Shown: positions 34,233 through 42,821 of the stretch, piece by piece
Position numbering within the stretch: the first letter of the stretch is position 1
Layout: the number at the start of each line of letters is the position of its first letter
Assembly: GCA_038728585.1 (NCBI GenBank)
Contig: JAVYTR010000002.1
Coordinates: 124,001-188,000 of the forward strand
DNA from: Conexivisphaerales archaeon
Lineage (GTDB): Archaea; Thermoproteota; Nitrososphaeria; Conexivisphaerales; DTJL01
Length of the DNA: 64,000 nt
Reading direction: 5' to 3'
The notes under the pieces: model-generated
What the model was told of the DNA's origin: nothing
Database searches by the model: none
What the model saw: only the letters and a program-made list of their open reading frames with translations
Position numbers and translations under genes: made by a program

Positions 34233-34260
34233 TGCCCTTTGCACAAGTAACAGATGACAA

Positions 34261-34270
34261 TTTAATAAAC
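34261..34270 (-). promoter_or_regulatory. TATA box of the copy 2 membrane gene
   Basis: GTTTATTAAA on the minus strand, centred about 33 bases before GTG 34232, at the far end of the normal range. Confidence 0.35.
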
Positions 34271-34441
34271 GCACTAGCAGCGCCACAGGCCATTATTCAA
34301 TCTTTTGGGAAGTGTAGAACTGTTTCTAAAGAAGCAGGTGTTTAAGAATCAAGAATGCCGGCAGCGAAATGATGCCATCTTACATGCTGTCAAAAACCGT
34401 TCTGCTTTGCGTATTGTATACGATCACGCACCTACACCAAT

Positions 34442-35473
34442 TTACGTCTGTGACTTCTTGATACCAAACTGGAAAAAGAAGAACAGCAGTGAAGTACTTA
34501 CTAGCGCTGTTAAGAGGTAGAAATACACATCTGGAATGATGAATATATTCCGCACCAAGAGGAGAGTAACCAACACCACAGAGAGCGAAGAGAGGGTTAT
34601 CTTCTGATAAGCTGAAAGCAGCTTCCAAGGAACCAAGGATGGTGACGTCATCCTGAGCAACTGTGAGGTTAAAGCTTCGGCAGCTTGTATCCCCTTCCCT
34701 TCTTCAACCTCAAATGCGGCCTGCTGAAGCGCCAGCTCGAGTGGTCTTGTAGTCTTGGAGAAGTCTTCGTCCGAAACTCTCTCAATGGAGAAGTAGGTTA
34801 GCCTGCATGCTATTACAGCTATCTGTGACTTGTCGGCTTCCTCTGCGTCCTCAGTCAGCAGAATTCTCCTAAAGGTATCGGCTGAAGATGAATTCAGTTC
34901 ATAAATGATGCCGTATTCTGTTCTTCTCGAGTCCTTCAAGTCAAGTGCCTTTGCTACATCGAACCGCTGAAGGACAGATGCAACAGACCCTATGTCTGAG
35001 CTAACCAAATAGGATCTGATGCTGAGGTCTCCCTCGGTTCCCTTAACACCACATAGATACCTGACAAGAGGGGTCTGAGCAAGACCAAAGCTCATGGTCA
35101 GCGACAAGAACACGAGCAGGCTAACTGATGAATCAAGCAGCAGCAATGAGCCAGCAACACCAGCAGTGTAGATCTTTAGAAAGAAAAGCAGGAAGACTAT
35201 GGTAAAGGTAACAAATTGAACGTAAATGGGAGAGATGACTATCTTTGGATGGGACAAGAGACTCGCAGCTGTGCAGAATATCAGGCCTATCAAGTAGTAC
35301 AGAATTGAGAGAAAGATGATATTGTTCGGGAATAGCCTAGGTAAACTGAAAAACAGCGATGTTGCTGGGAATATCAAGAAGAGAATGTACAACAGGAAGG
35401 GAATGTTGATTAGCCCGCCAGTAAATGTAAGGAGTATTTCCTTGCCCGTTGACCGCTTACCTGATGAGCCCAA
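34442..35473 (-). CDS. Membrane protein with a central soluble domain, unknown family
   Basis: A 343-residue protein with four predicted helices in the first 150 residues, a hydrophilic 150-residue region (about 150-295) rich in charged residues, and two helices at the C-terminus. The central part has a helical pattern (FSKTTRPLELALQQAAFEVEEGKGIQAAEAL) and no catalytic signature I know. It lies directly upstream, on the same strand, of the two repeat membrane proteins, with about 210 bases between, so a shared role is possible but not shown. Confidence 0.55.
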   Translation of the reverse strand: MGSSGKRSTGKEILLTFTGGLINIPFLLYILFLIFPATSLFFSLPRLFPNNIIFLSILYYLIGLIFCTAASLLSHPKIVISPIYVQFVTFTIVFLLFFLKIYTAGVAGSLLLLDSSVSLLVFLSLTMSFGLAQTPLVRYLCGVKGTEGDLSIRSYLVSSDIGSVASVLQRFDVAKALDLKDSRRTEYGIIYELNSSSADTFRRILLTEDAEEADKSQIAVIACRLTYFSIERVSDEDFSKTTRPLELALQQAAFEVEEGKGIQAAEALTSQLLRMTSPSLVPWKLLSAYQKITLSSLSVVLVTLLLVRNIFIIPDVYFYLLTALVSTSLLFFFFQFGIKKSQT

Positions 35474-35625
35474 TACGCATAAGGAGCCTGAGAAGTTGGA
35501 ATAAAAGCGATACTCTTCTCGGTAACAAACTGGTTACAGATACGTAACACGCAGCGGCCTAGTATAAACAAACGTCAGTAATTTTAGAGTACAGTGATTT
35601 GAGGCACTGCACGCATAACATATGC

Positions 35626-36294
35626 TCAGGGTCTGAATAATAGAGCAACCAAAGAGAAAAGACCCAGAGTATAGATGCTATACTTGTAGAGATTAAAGAG
35701 AAGTAAACAGTTCTTCCAGTCCGGGGATTCTCTCGTCATGATCGAAAGGTGATGCATCACAACAACCATGATACCTGCGAAGACAGCAACCCCTAAAGCA
35801 AGAACAGAGACAGAGTCTGCCTGGACGTAGTATGACGCAAGAACAGGAAGTGAACCCCATGTTATCCCGAACGATGGGTAAGAATGGGCAACCTTCGGCT
35901 TTTCTCGTGGATAGGCTATTGCGGCGAAGCCTTCTACTGCGACAAATGCAAGGAGGTAAGGCAAGTCCCAGTTCACAGCTATGTAAATACCTAGCAGGAC
36001 CCCGACCAAAACTGACGAAACACCCACAAAAAGCAGGCCCCTGTATGGAATTCTGAAATACGGAGCGAACTTGACCCTGCTAGTTGCTATATCGATGTAA
36101 TGAGCACCAACAACAAGTCCAAAGAAAGAAGCTGCTAGAAGCAAAATATACCTTTCAAGACTGAAATAGGGCGACAATGCTTGCGAGAAAGTTATCCAGC
36201 TAAGAAACATCAGGCTGAACGGAACCCTGAGCCCGTACAGCCAAACGTTTCTGCTCCAGAATCCTGAGAGGTCTGGTTCTGCAGGAGGCTTCAA
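35626..36294 (-). CDS. Seven-helix membrane protein, possibly a remote UbiA-like protein
   Basis: A 222-residue protein with about seven membrane helices. The segment GAHYIDIATSR after the second helix and a WGSLP stretch are reminiscent of UbiA-fold prenyltransferases, but the two Asp-rich motifs are absent, so an active prenyltransferase is unlikely. TTG 36294 is chosen because ACTTAAATAAATC on the minus strand is centred 26 bases upstream. It is divergent from a UbiE-like methyltransferase gene. Family unknown. Confidence 0.5.
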   Translation of the reverse strand: MKPPAEPDLSGFWSRNVWLYGLRVPFSLMFLSWITFSQALSPYFSLERYILLLAASFFGLVVGAHYIDIATSRVKFAPYFRIPYRGLLFVGVSSVLVGVLLGIYIAVNWDLPYLLAFVAVEGFAAIAYPREKPKVAHSYPSFGITWGSLPVLASYYVQADSVSVLALGVAVFAGIMVVVMHHLSIMTRESPDWKNCLLLFNLYKYSIYTLGLFSLVALLFRP

Positions 36295-36311
36295 CGTTAT
36301 TTTGATAAACT

Positions 36312-36325
36312 CGGGATTTATTTAA
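36312..36325 (-). promoter_or_regulatory. TATA box of the seven-helix membrane gene
   Basis: CTTAAATAAATCCC on the minus strand, centred 26 bases before TTG 36294. Confidence 0.45.
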
Positions 36326-36333
36326 GTGCTGGT

Positions 36334-37092
36334 TTGCCAGAAAAGCAGAACTTTACCGACCAAACCAGATTGGCAGCGTCTCAGCTTAAGGAGCTGTCAA
36401 AATCAATATTCTCTTCCCTTTACCCGAATTATGACAGAGTTGTGATGTACTTTACGTTCTTTCACGATAGAAAATGGAAGGCCTACCTGCTGAACAGGGC
36501 TAAGCTAAAACGAGGGAGCATGGTTCTTGATATAGGGATAGGTACTGGGATTCTTGAAGACATTGTTGCTGCTAAATCTTCTCCGGAATTCGTGGGGATA
36601 GATATGTCTGCAGATATGCTGAAGGAGTGCATGAAAAAGAAAATAAGCAAAGTGAGCGACCTGATTCAGGCTGACGCAGAGCACCTGCCCTTTAGAAACT
36701 CCTCCTTTGGTGCTGTTCTTTCATGTTATGTTGTAAAGTATTGCAGAGCTAGTGAGTTTGTCTCACAGGCTTTTGCAGTTCTGAAGCCTGGAGGCATTCT
36801 GGCCTTCTACGACTTCGCCAGACCGATGAGGCGAATTAGCCTGCATTACGTTTACGTCTGCTTCATCTTACCTTTACTGGGCCGCATATCTGCAAGGACA
36901 GTCAAGTGGATCAGCCCCACGATGAAGGAGCTGCCTAAGGTGATCATGAACTCAGAATGGGAAGCTACAATCCGCTTGTTTCTACGTTCATCAGGCTTTG
37001 ATACAACAGTAAACGAGCTGTTATCTTCAAAAGGCGCAAGGCTGGTGGTGGCGAAGAAAGAAGCAGCTATGCAGCAGCCGCATCGTTTTTGA
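36334..37092 (+). CDS. Class I SAM-dependent methyltransferase, UbiE-like
   Basis: A 252-residue methyltransferase. Motif I is VLDIGIGTGILEDI near residue 66, followed by FVGIDMSADML and the acidic motif QADAEHLPF, then LKPGGILAFYDFARP, all as in UbiE/MenG quinone C-methyltransferases. The extra N-terminal 40 residues include a PNYDRVVMYFTFFHDRKW segment also seen in that family. It likely methylates a quinone or lipid ring. The probable start is TTG 36334, with a TATA-like stretch near 36300. Its stop overlaps the next start by four bases (TTGA), so it opens the MoxR/DUF58 operon. Confidence 0.75.
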   Translation: MPEKQNFTDQTRLAASQLKELSKSIFSSLYPNYDRVVMYFTFFHDRKWKAYLLNRAKLKRGSMVLDIGIGTGILEDIVAAKSSPEFVGIDMSADMLKECMKKKISKVSDLIQADAEHLPFRNSSFGAVLSCYVVKYCRASEFVSQAFAVLKPGGILAFYDFARPMRRISLHYVYVCFILPLLGRISARTVKWISPTMKELPKVIMNSEWEATIRLFLRSSGFDTTVNELLSSKGARLVVAKKEAAMQQPHRF

Positions 37093-37901
37093 ACACCCAT
37101 GCTGCATATAGATTGACTGAGCGGTTGCTGGATAAGCTGAGTTTGCTCAAGACTGCACCCTTTCTGATTCTTGCATTAATCATGGTTATATCGTTTCTTA
37201 TTTCGACTGCGTCTTTCGAGCAAAGTAATACAATGTTCCCTTCACCGTCATCACCTGTCAAATGCTGCGGTATCGGTGAAAGAAGCCCAAACGATGTTGG
37301 AACCCTCATAATAGGAATAAACACAGTCTACAACATAACACCTCCGGTGCTGGTGTCCGAAGATTTCGACGTCATTATCGCTGGTGAGGGTCAGAACATA
37401 AGCTTCAGACAATTGAACGGAGACACCAGCATAAATATCCTGCAACAGGGCAACTATACCGTTGAAATAACTAATTTGGTAGAATCGGTTAATGCGCAGG
37501 TGAAGGTAATAAAGAACCAGACCACCACACTTTCTGTCCAGTTTACTACAATGACAGCTACCGGCTCGTTCTTCGTCGCGACTGAATCGCCTTTTACTTC
37601 ATTTTCAGTGCCGATGAGCACCATATCTGTTCTAGCTGAACCCTCGGTCTCTGTATATCCGGAAGCTTCATGGACGCTCTTGACCTCATCGGCATCTTAT
37701 CCCAACAATCCTGTATCGTTGAACACATTAACCCCTGCTGACATCACCGTGTCAACACTGAAGCTGGTAAATTGGTACCAAGTTCCTCAAGGAACCTGGC
37801 TTGTATTCTCCCTGAAGGATCCGATGAACCTGAGTGCAATAAAATCAATAGCTGTAATTGAGCAGTATGCTACCTATGAGGTGTTGCTGAATGCAACCTG
37901 A
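37089..37901 (+). CDS. Membrane-anchored exported protein
   Basis: A 270-residue protein with one N-terminal membrane helix (about residues 24-42, FLILALIMVISFLIS) and the rest outside. The outer part is rich in Thr, Ser, Val and Asn, with beta-sandwich-like strands (GNYTVEITNLV) and several N-x-S/T sites that could be glycosylated. No catalytic motif is visible. It starts at TTG 37089 within the stop of the methyltransferase and overlaps the next gene by 11 bases, so it belongs to the MoxR/DUF58 operon. It may be a structural or cargo protein. Confidence 0.65.
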   Translation: MNTHAAYRLTERLLDKLSLLKTAPFLILALIMVISFLISTASFEQSNTMFPSPSSPVKCCGIGERSPNDVGTLIIGINTVYNITPPVLVSEDFDVIIAGEGQNISFRQLNGDTSINILQQGNYTVEITNLVESVNAQVKVIKNQTTTLSVQFTTMTATGSFFVATESPFTSFSVPMSTISVLAEPSVSVYPEASWTLLTSSASYPNNPVSLNTLTPADITVSTLKLVNWYQVPQGTWLVFSLKDPMNLSAIKSIAVIEQYATYEVLLNAT

Positions 37902-38238
37902 CTGGTTATTTTCCGTTTATTTTCTTATTCCTCTTAACATCATCTCTTATTCTTCCGCTCTGGTTGCATTGTTCCTCTTGAAAAGAAAGGAACAGGAAGA
38001 AGCTAGCCTTCTGGACCAGTTCAGAAGACTGAACGAATATATGATGAGAAGAGGTTGGAAAGCTATGACGTGGAGAGAATTCTTTCAGAGGGTTGAAAGT
38101 GAAGTTACCAGTTTTGACAGGAATGAGGTAGATACTGCACTCAGTTTTTACGAAGCTTACAGGTACGGAAATAGAGAGCCGCCCAAATTCTCAAGCAGAA
38201 CCATCTCCGAACTCATAAAGAAGCTTGGAGGCGATTGA
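37891..38238 (+). CDS. Small membrane protein with DUF4129-like C-terminus
   Basis: A 115-residue protein with one N-terminal membrane helix (about residues 5-27) followed by a charged cytoplasmic part. Its C-terminal segment TWREFFQRVESEV...VDTALSFYEAYRYGNREPP matches the DUF4129 pattern, an RYG motif after a short helix, which normally sits at the end of membrane transglutaminases encoded next to MoxR and DUF58. Here that tail is a separate small protein and no transglutaminase is seen. It overlaps both neighbours (11 and 14 bases). Confidence 0.6.
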   Translation: MQPDWLFSVYFLIPLNIISYSSALVALFLLKRKEQEEASLLDQFRRLNEYMMRRGWKAMTWREFFQRVESEVTSFDRNEVDTALSFYEAYRYGNREPPKFSSRTISELIKKLGGD

Positions 38239-39187
38239 AATAGAAACAATCGAAGGGAGGAAACTGAAGGAAGAAACCTTATCAGAAATATCCAAGGTAG
38301 TTTTGGGTAGAGACAAGGAAGCGGAGATCCTTCTAGTCGCTTTACTGGCTCAAGGCCATGCAATACTTGAAGGTGCGCCTGGTGTTTCAAAGACGCTTCT
38401 CGCAAAATCGTTTGCAAAATGTCTTGGATTAGACTTCAGGAGAATACAGTTTACACCAGATATGTTACCTCTGGATATACTGGGAGGTTTTATCTTTAAC
38501 GTGAAGGAAAGAATGTTTGAATTTAGAAGAGGACCTGTCTTCACCAACCTTCTGCTGGCAGACGAGATAAACAGAGCTCCCCCGAAGGTTCAGAGTGCTC
38601 TGCTCGAATCGATGCAGGAGAGGCAGGTTACTGTTGAAGGTTATACCGAAAAGCTTCCAGAACCGTTCATGGTTATTGCAACTCAAAACCCTCTAGAGTA
38701 CCAAGGCGTATATCCGCTTCCTGAAGGTCAGCTTGACAGGTTCATGGTGAGGATCAAGCTAGGCTATCCAGACCCGAAGACAGAAGTAAGGATAATTCAG
38801 CGGAACCTGGAACAACTAGACCTGCATGAAATAAGGCAAGTTGCCAATAGAGATACTGTGAAGAGGTGCGAAGAGTTTGTGGGCAGAGTCAAGGTATCAG
38901 ATGAGCTGTTGGGTTACTTAGCTGCTATGGCAGAAAATACGAGAAAAGACCAGAGGCTGGAACTCCCCGCAAGCCCAAGAGCTGTAGTTCAGCTCGCTCA
39001 GGCTGCAAGAGCAGCGGCCTTTCTTGACGGGAGAGATTATGTCCTTCCTGACGATATGAAGAGAATGGCCAAGTATGTTCTGCCGCACAGAATGAGGGTC
39101 TCAAGGGAATACACTCTGAAAGGTGCAGACCTTGACACTGATAGAGTTGTCGATGAGCTGCTTAACGAGGTGATACCGCCACGGTAA
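38225..39187 (+). CDS. MoxR-family AAA+ ATPase
   Basis: A 320-residue MoxR ATPase. Walker A is GAPGVSKTLLAKSF near residue 55, Walker B LLLADEINRAPPK near residue 115, sensor 1 ATQNPLEYQGVYPLPEGQLDRF near residue 155 and the C-terminal sensor 2 region LPASPRAVVQLAQAA. MoxR proteins act as chaperones that help assemble or activate protein complexes, usually with a DUF58 or VWA partner as here. Translation starts at TTG 38225, inside the DUF4129-like gene. Confidence 0.92.
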   Translation: MEAIEIETIEGRKLKEETLSEISKVVLGRDKEAEILLVALLAQGHAILEGAPGVSKTLLAKSFAKCLGLDFRRIQFTPDMLPLDILGGFIFNVKERMFEFRRGPVFTNLLLADEINRAPPKVQSALLESMQERQVTVEGYTEKLPEPFMVIATQNPLEYQGVYPLPEGQLDRFMVRIKLGYPDPKTEVRIIQRNLEQLDLHEIRQVANRDTVKRCEEFVGRVKVSDELLGYLAAMAENTRKDQRLELPASPRAVVQLAQAARAAAFLDGRDYVLPDDMKRMAKYVLPHRMRVSREYTLKGADLDTDRVVDELLNEVIPPR

Positions 39188-39234
39188 GAGCAACCAGGGC
39201 AGGTAAAGAATTCATCTTTTCTTCTCTGATTATA

Positions 39235-40272
39235 TTGCTCTTGGGGTTGATATTCCAGTTCACCGCAGCTGAAGTGATTGGCACGGCTCTGGCATTCAGT
39301 GCTCTGATATCTTTTCTAATGTTGCGCTTCGGTAAAGAGAGAACAGTTGAGATAAGTATTCAGAGCCAGACTGTCAGACTTTACAAGTATCAGAAGGCTT
39401 CAATCCAATTGGTAGAGGGCGGAAGAAACAGCTCATGGCTAAGAAGGAGAATACACAAGGTAAACGGGCCGGCTGGAGTGAAAGCTGTTGGTGATCTGCA
39501 GGGCGGAGAAATTACTATCTCAGTGCAACCCCTTTATGCCGGATTGTTTGAAGGATTTGAATTCGGCATTGAAGTTAAAGACCCGCTTGGCCTTTTTTAT
39601 GTTTTGAAGTATTTTGAGCTCCCACTTGTAATAGAATCACTTCCCTCCTCCCTGCTGAGCTCGGTCAGAAAGTACGTTCCTGAAACTTTCAGCACTGGCG
39701 AGAGACCTTCAGGGAAGAGGGGGATGGGGCATGAAATCTATTCAGTTGAAAACTACACAAACTATTCGACTGCGAGAGATATAATGTGGAAGAGGGTTGC
39801 TAAACAGTCTGATGAAAAGATACTGGTAGGGGTAAGGGAAGCGTCAACGCCTGAAACAATAAGCATATTGGTGGCTGAGCTGAACGCTCCTGCAAGCGTT
39901 GAAGCGAAACTCGTGTGGAAAGACCTTGTGTGTGAGGCTTTGGCAAGGATAACCATTGCAGCATTGTCCATGGGCAGCAGGGTGGATGTATTCACACCCA
40001 GTAGCCATGGTGAAGCTGAGAGGATGGAAGATGTTTCAGACATGATAATGTCGATTTGGCGACCGATTGGGAGGCAGTATTCGGAGGTCAGTCCTCAATT
40101 AGCCATAGTACCTTTGTCAGATGTTAATGAGTACTTTCGCAAAGCTGGCAAGCTTATAGTCATACCCACAGACATCAGCAACAAACTGATTTCGATAGAT
40201 CATTCACCAGACATAATCTCCTTCACAGGAACCGAAGAGATAGAGTCACTTCTTGAGAGTGTGATGGCCTGA
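39235..40272 (+). CDS. DUF58 family protein
   Basis: A protein of at least 345 residues. A hydrophobic N-terminal hairpin precedes a beta-rich middle and the DUF58 core, with YTNYSTARDIMWKRVAKQSD around residues 175-195 and, later, a von-Willebrand-A-like strand (ISILVAELN). DUF58 proteins work with MoxR ATPases in envelope or complex assembly. The start is a puzzle: family-like hydrophobic sequence continues upstream to about 39184 with no ATG, GTG or TTG. TTG 39235 is the first standard choice and CTG 39226 the nearest alternative. The stop overlaps the next ATG by one base (TGATG). Confidence 0.78.
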   Translation: MLLGLIFQFTAAEVIGTALAFSALISFLMLRFGKERTVEISIQSQTVRLYKYQKASIQLVEGGRNSSWLRRRIHKVNGPAGVKAVGDLQGGEITISVQPLYAGLFEGFEFGIEVKDPLGLFYVLKYFELPLVIESLPSSLLSSVRKYVPETFSTGERPSGKRGMGHEIYSVENYTNYSTARDIMWKRVAKQSDEKILVGVREASTPETISILVAELNAPASVEAKLVWKDLVCEALARITIAALSMGSRVDVFTPSSHGEAERMEDVSDMIMSIWRPIGRQYSEVSPQLAIVPLSDVNEYFRKAGKLIVIPTDISNKLISIDHSPDIISFTGTEEIESLLESVMA

Positions 40273-41054
40273 TGAAAGGCAAGTTGATGATGAAGGCTCT
40301 AGGTTTCATGGTTGGGGGTTCTCTCTACCCCCTCTATGGATTGTTTCTTTTGCAGATGTATCAGCATCTGCAGTTCGCTACAGCCATCTCAGGAGTTGTC
40401 TTCGCAGCAGGCGCCTTCAGATTCCTACTGTATCTGGCCAGCCCGCTGGTAAGAAGCATGAGACTGCTGATACTTTTTAACATCTTTTCTATTGAAGTGT
40501 TTGCAATACCAGTTCTCGCATTCGTATATCTGACCACTTACAATCGTTTGCTTCTGACAGCCTCCATCCAGGTCTTTCTGACCTGGCCGGTTTCTCTTTC
40601 CGTCTTCTTTCTGCCAATAGCAATAATCAGGCTGAGCAAGGCCTTTTCGACAGGCGCAAGCTACCTGCTTCTCTATCCTCTGACGCTGTCGATTCTGAGC
40701 TATCTGGCTCTTCTTACCTTTTCTGCGCATCTCCTCCCGGTCGGGTCAGGAGTGAGTGCTCTTACACTGAACCTGCTTACACTTTTATTCTCATACCATG
40801 GATTTGCTATCTTTCCAGAATTCTCTGCAATCTCTATAGCAAGCCTTTGCATCACTACCTTTGTGCTCCTGACCTATCCTGCTGCAAGAGGCTCCCCGCA
40901 GGATGATGTCGGGCTGGGCGGACCTCTTACTTTATTGTCGGGTTCAGTTCTTGCTCTGGGAGTAATCTTCTCAGGCCAATCAGGTGCTGTTAGCTTGGCT
41001 GTTGCATCATCTTTTCTAGTTATTTTCGTACTTCTGGTGTTGACAAGAAAGTGA
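40272..41054 (+). CDS. Multi-pass membrane protein of the MoxR/DUF58 operon
   Basis: A 260-residue protein with about eight membrane helices and short loops, no recognisable motif and few charged residues in the helices. Multi-pass proteins without known function are common next to MoxR/DUF58 pairs. It is locked into the operon: one base of overlap with DUF58 at its start and four bases (GTGA) with the next gene at its stop. Confidence 0.65.
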   Translation: MKGKLMMKALGFMVGGSLYPLYGLFLLQMYQHLQFATAISGVVFAAGAFRFLLYLASPLVRSMRLLILFNIFSIEVFAIPVLAFVYLTTYNRLLLTASIQVFLTWPVSLSVFFLPIAIIRLSKAFSTGASYLLLYPLTLSILSYLALLTFSAHLLPVGSGVSALTLNLLTLLFSYHGFAIFPEFSAISIASLCITTFVLLTYPAARGSPQDDVGLGGPLTLLSGSVLALGVIFSGQSGAVSLAVASSFLVIFVLLVLTRK

Positions 41055-42772
41055 ACCTACAAGTGAATAAGGAAACCCGGTTTGTCAGAATCCTTCTGAT
41101 TCTGGCACCTTTGGTAGGTCTTTGCTACAACATCTCCCCCCTGCAGGTTTTTGGCATAACTCAGTCTCAGCAGGTTCAGCTCAACGTTTCTTATGGATAT
41201 GGACCCTCGCAGCTCCTTCCTTTCAACGGTATTCCGGTATTTACAAGCGGAGACCAGCTGTGGTTGGAAAACGATGGAAATGCCACTGTAAACGCTTCTA
41301 TGACTGACCCAGCAGGAAAATCAGTTGTAGGATTCTTGCCCCTTCCTGCAGGAGAGCCGGTTATGATGCATACATTCAGTGGCTCTGATGTTTCTGGATT
41401 ATGGAACATAACTTTGCAGGTGAAGGAGCAGAATTATTCATATTCCATCTACCTGACCAATTACACATCCATGCCCAAGATTACATTGGAAGGAGTGAAA
41501 GTCTACCCCAACGGAACTGCGTCAGCTATTCTGGGGACAGACCTATCCAACGAATACAATCCAGAATTTTGCATTTTTCCCACCTACAGATATTCATCGA
41601 ATGCTAGCGTCACAAACCTCTCTGTTCTTTCTAATTCTGCCCCAGTTCTTGACCTCTCTTCCTTTGCCAGAGGAGCATATGCAGAGCTCTTCGGCTCAAT
41701 ATATCATCCAAAGATAACTCTTGCCAACTTGCCAGGTGTTAGTGTAGAGGTCGATTTTCTTTACGATTATGCATCCTACACCAGCGCTCAGAAAAACGGC
41801 TTACTCATTCAGAACCTGCTTGTCTCAAGAGCATTCCTTCCATATTCAGCTCAAGCATCAAGCTTGGCTAAAACGGTTTATGGTAATGGCACTTACAACC
41901 TAACTTCAGTCTTTCTAACGCATCCAAGAGAGGGAGGTTACACTGCCAGGTTTCTGATAAGCAACGCCTCATACACTCTGACCCTCTACACCAGAGCGCT
42001 TGTACTGAATGATGGGACGGTCTTGACCCTCCAGAATTGCAATCCAGTTAGAGGCTCTCTGAATGCCCTTTCCTTCAACGTTCAGATACCTACTCAGGGA
42101 AATTCTACTTTTGAAGCTGTTCTTCTGTATGGAAGTTCCGGAGTAGAATCTTTTTCCATAGAGCAGATTGCGCTTAACCTGACTGATATAGAATTTCTTA
42201 CCTACCCGTGGAACACTGCTCCTGATTCTTTCAATGCAAGCTTGGGAGAGGGTCAAGGAATCTTAGCAAACGCTGAGAACGGTAACAACATGTATCTTTC
42301 TCTTGCCAATATTCCTTTTGTTGCAAAGGTGAATATCAGCTTCATGGGGGTTGAAAGAGGGATGACTATCCCAGTCAGTAAAACCGGTCTGCAACTCGTC
42401 TATATCAATTCTTCAAAACTTCTGGTAAACCTGACCGGTCAGAACTATATGACAGGCGATGGTGCAATCATAGTTATAACGTCATCTAGCCGTACAAATC
42501 TTTCAAGACCGCTAGCCCCAGGTGAAACTTTTTACCTCCCTGCAGGAGAATATAACGTGACTGCTATCTATAAGGGACAAAGCAAGTTCGTTAATGTAAC
42601 ACTGCAAGATGGAAAGGAAACGATTGTAACTTTTTCGTTTGAAAGACAAGGATACAGCTATCTTGAGGCTCTCTTGTACTCAGGAATTATTGGAGTAATA
42701 ATCTCGGTTTTGCTATGGGGATACTATCTTTACGCAAGGCGTAACGATAGGATAAGGATTAAACAGGTTTGA
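41051..42772 (+). CDS. Large exported protein with C-terminal membrane anchor
   Basis: A 573-residue protein with an N-terminal signal or anchor helix (about residues 12-35, VRILLILAPLVGLCY), a long beta-rich extracellular part and a C-terminal membrane helix (about 548-566, LEALLYSGIIGVIISVLLWG) ending in basic residues. The outer part has many N-x-S/T sites (for example NVSYG, NATVNAS, NLTG), which suggests heavy N-glycosylation. No enzymatic signature is seen; repeated NVT/NFT-type strands near the end resemble bacterial-Ig-like modules. It is the last gene of the MoxR/DUF58 operon and is the best candidate for the product that this machine assembles. The start is GTG 41051. Confidence 0.7.
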   Translation: MNLQVNKETRFVRILLILAPLVGLCYNISPLQVFGITQSQQVQLNVSYGYGPSQLLPFNGIPVFTSGDQLWLENDGNATVNASMTDPAGKSVVGFLPLPAGEPVMMHTFSGSDVSGLWNITLQVKEQNYSYSIYLTNYTSMPKITLEGVKVYPNGTASAILGTDLSNEYNPEFCIFPTYRYSSNASVTNLSVLSNSAPVLDLSSFARGAYAELFGSIYHPKITLANLPGVSVEVDFLYDYASYTSAQKNGLLIQNLLVSRAFLPYSAQASSLAKTVYGNGTYNLTSVFLTHPREGGYTARFLISNASYTLTLYTRALVLNDGTVLTLQNCNPVRGSLNALSFNVQIPTQGNSTFEAVLLYGSSGVESFSIEQIALNLTDIEFLTYPWNTAPDSFNASLGEGQGILANAENGNNMYLSLANIPFVAKVNISFMGVERGMTIPVSKTGLQLVYINSSKLLVNLTGQNYMTGDGAIIVITSSSRTNLSRPLAPGETFYLPAGEYNVTAIYKGQSKFVNVTLQDGKETIVTFSFERQGYSYLEALLYSGIIGVIISVLLWGYYLYARRNDRIRIKQV

Positions 42773-42821
42773 CATGCTTAAGGAGATGAACTGATAATCC
42801 TATGCTACAGATGGTCTAGCG

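Noticed and set aside
34305-34520. A 71-codon plus-strand frame before the copy 2 membrane gene.
   Set aside because: It runs into the opposite strand of the 34442-35473 gene, has no family pattern and no promoter; it is probably a chance frame.
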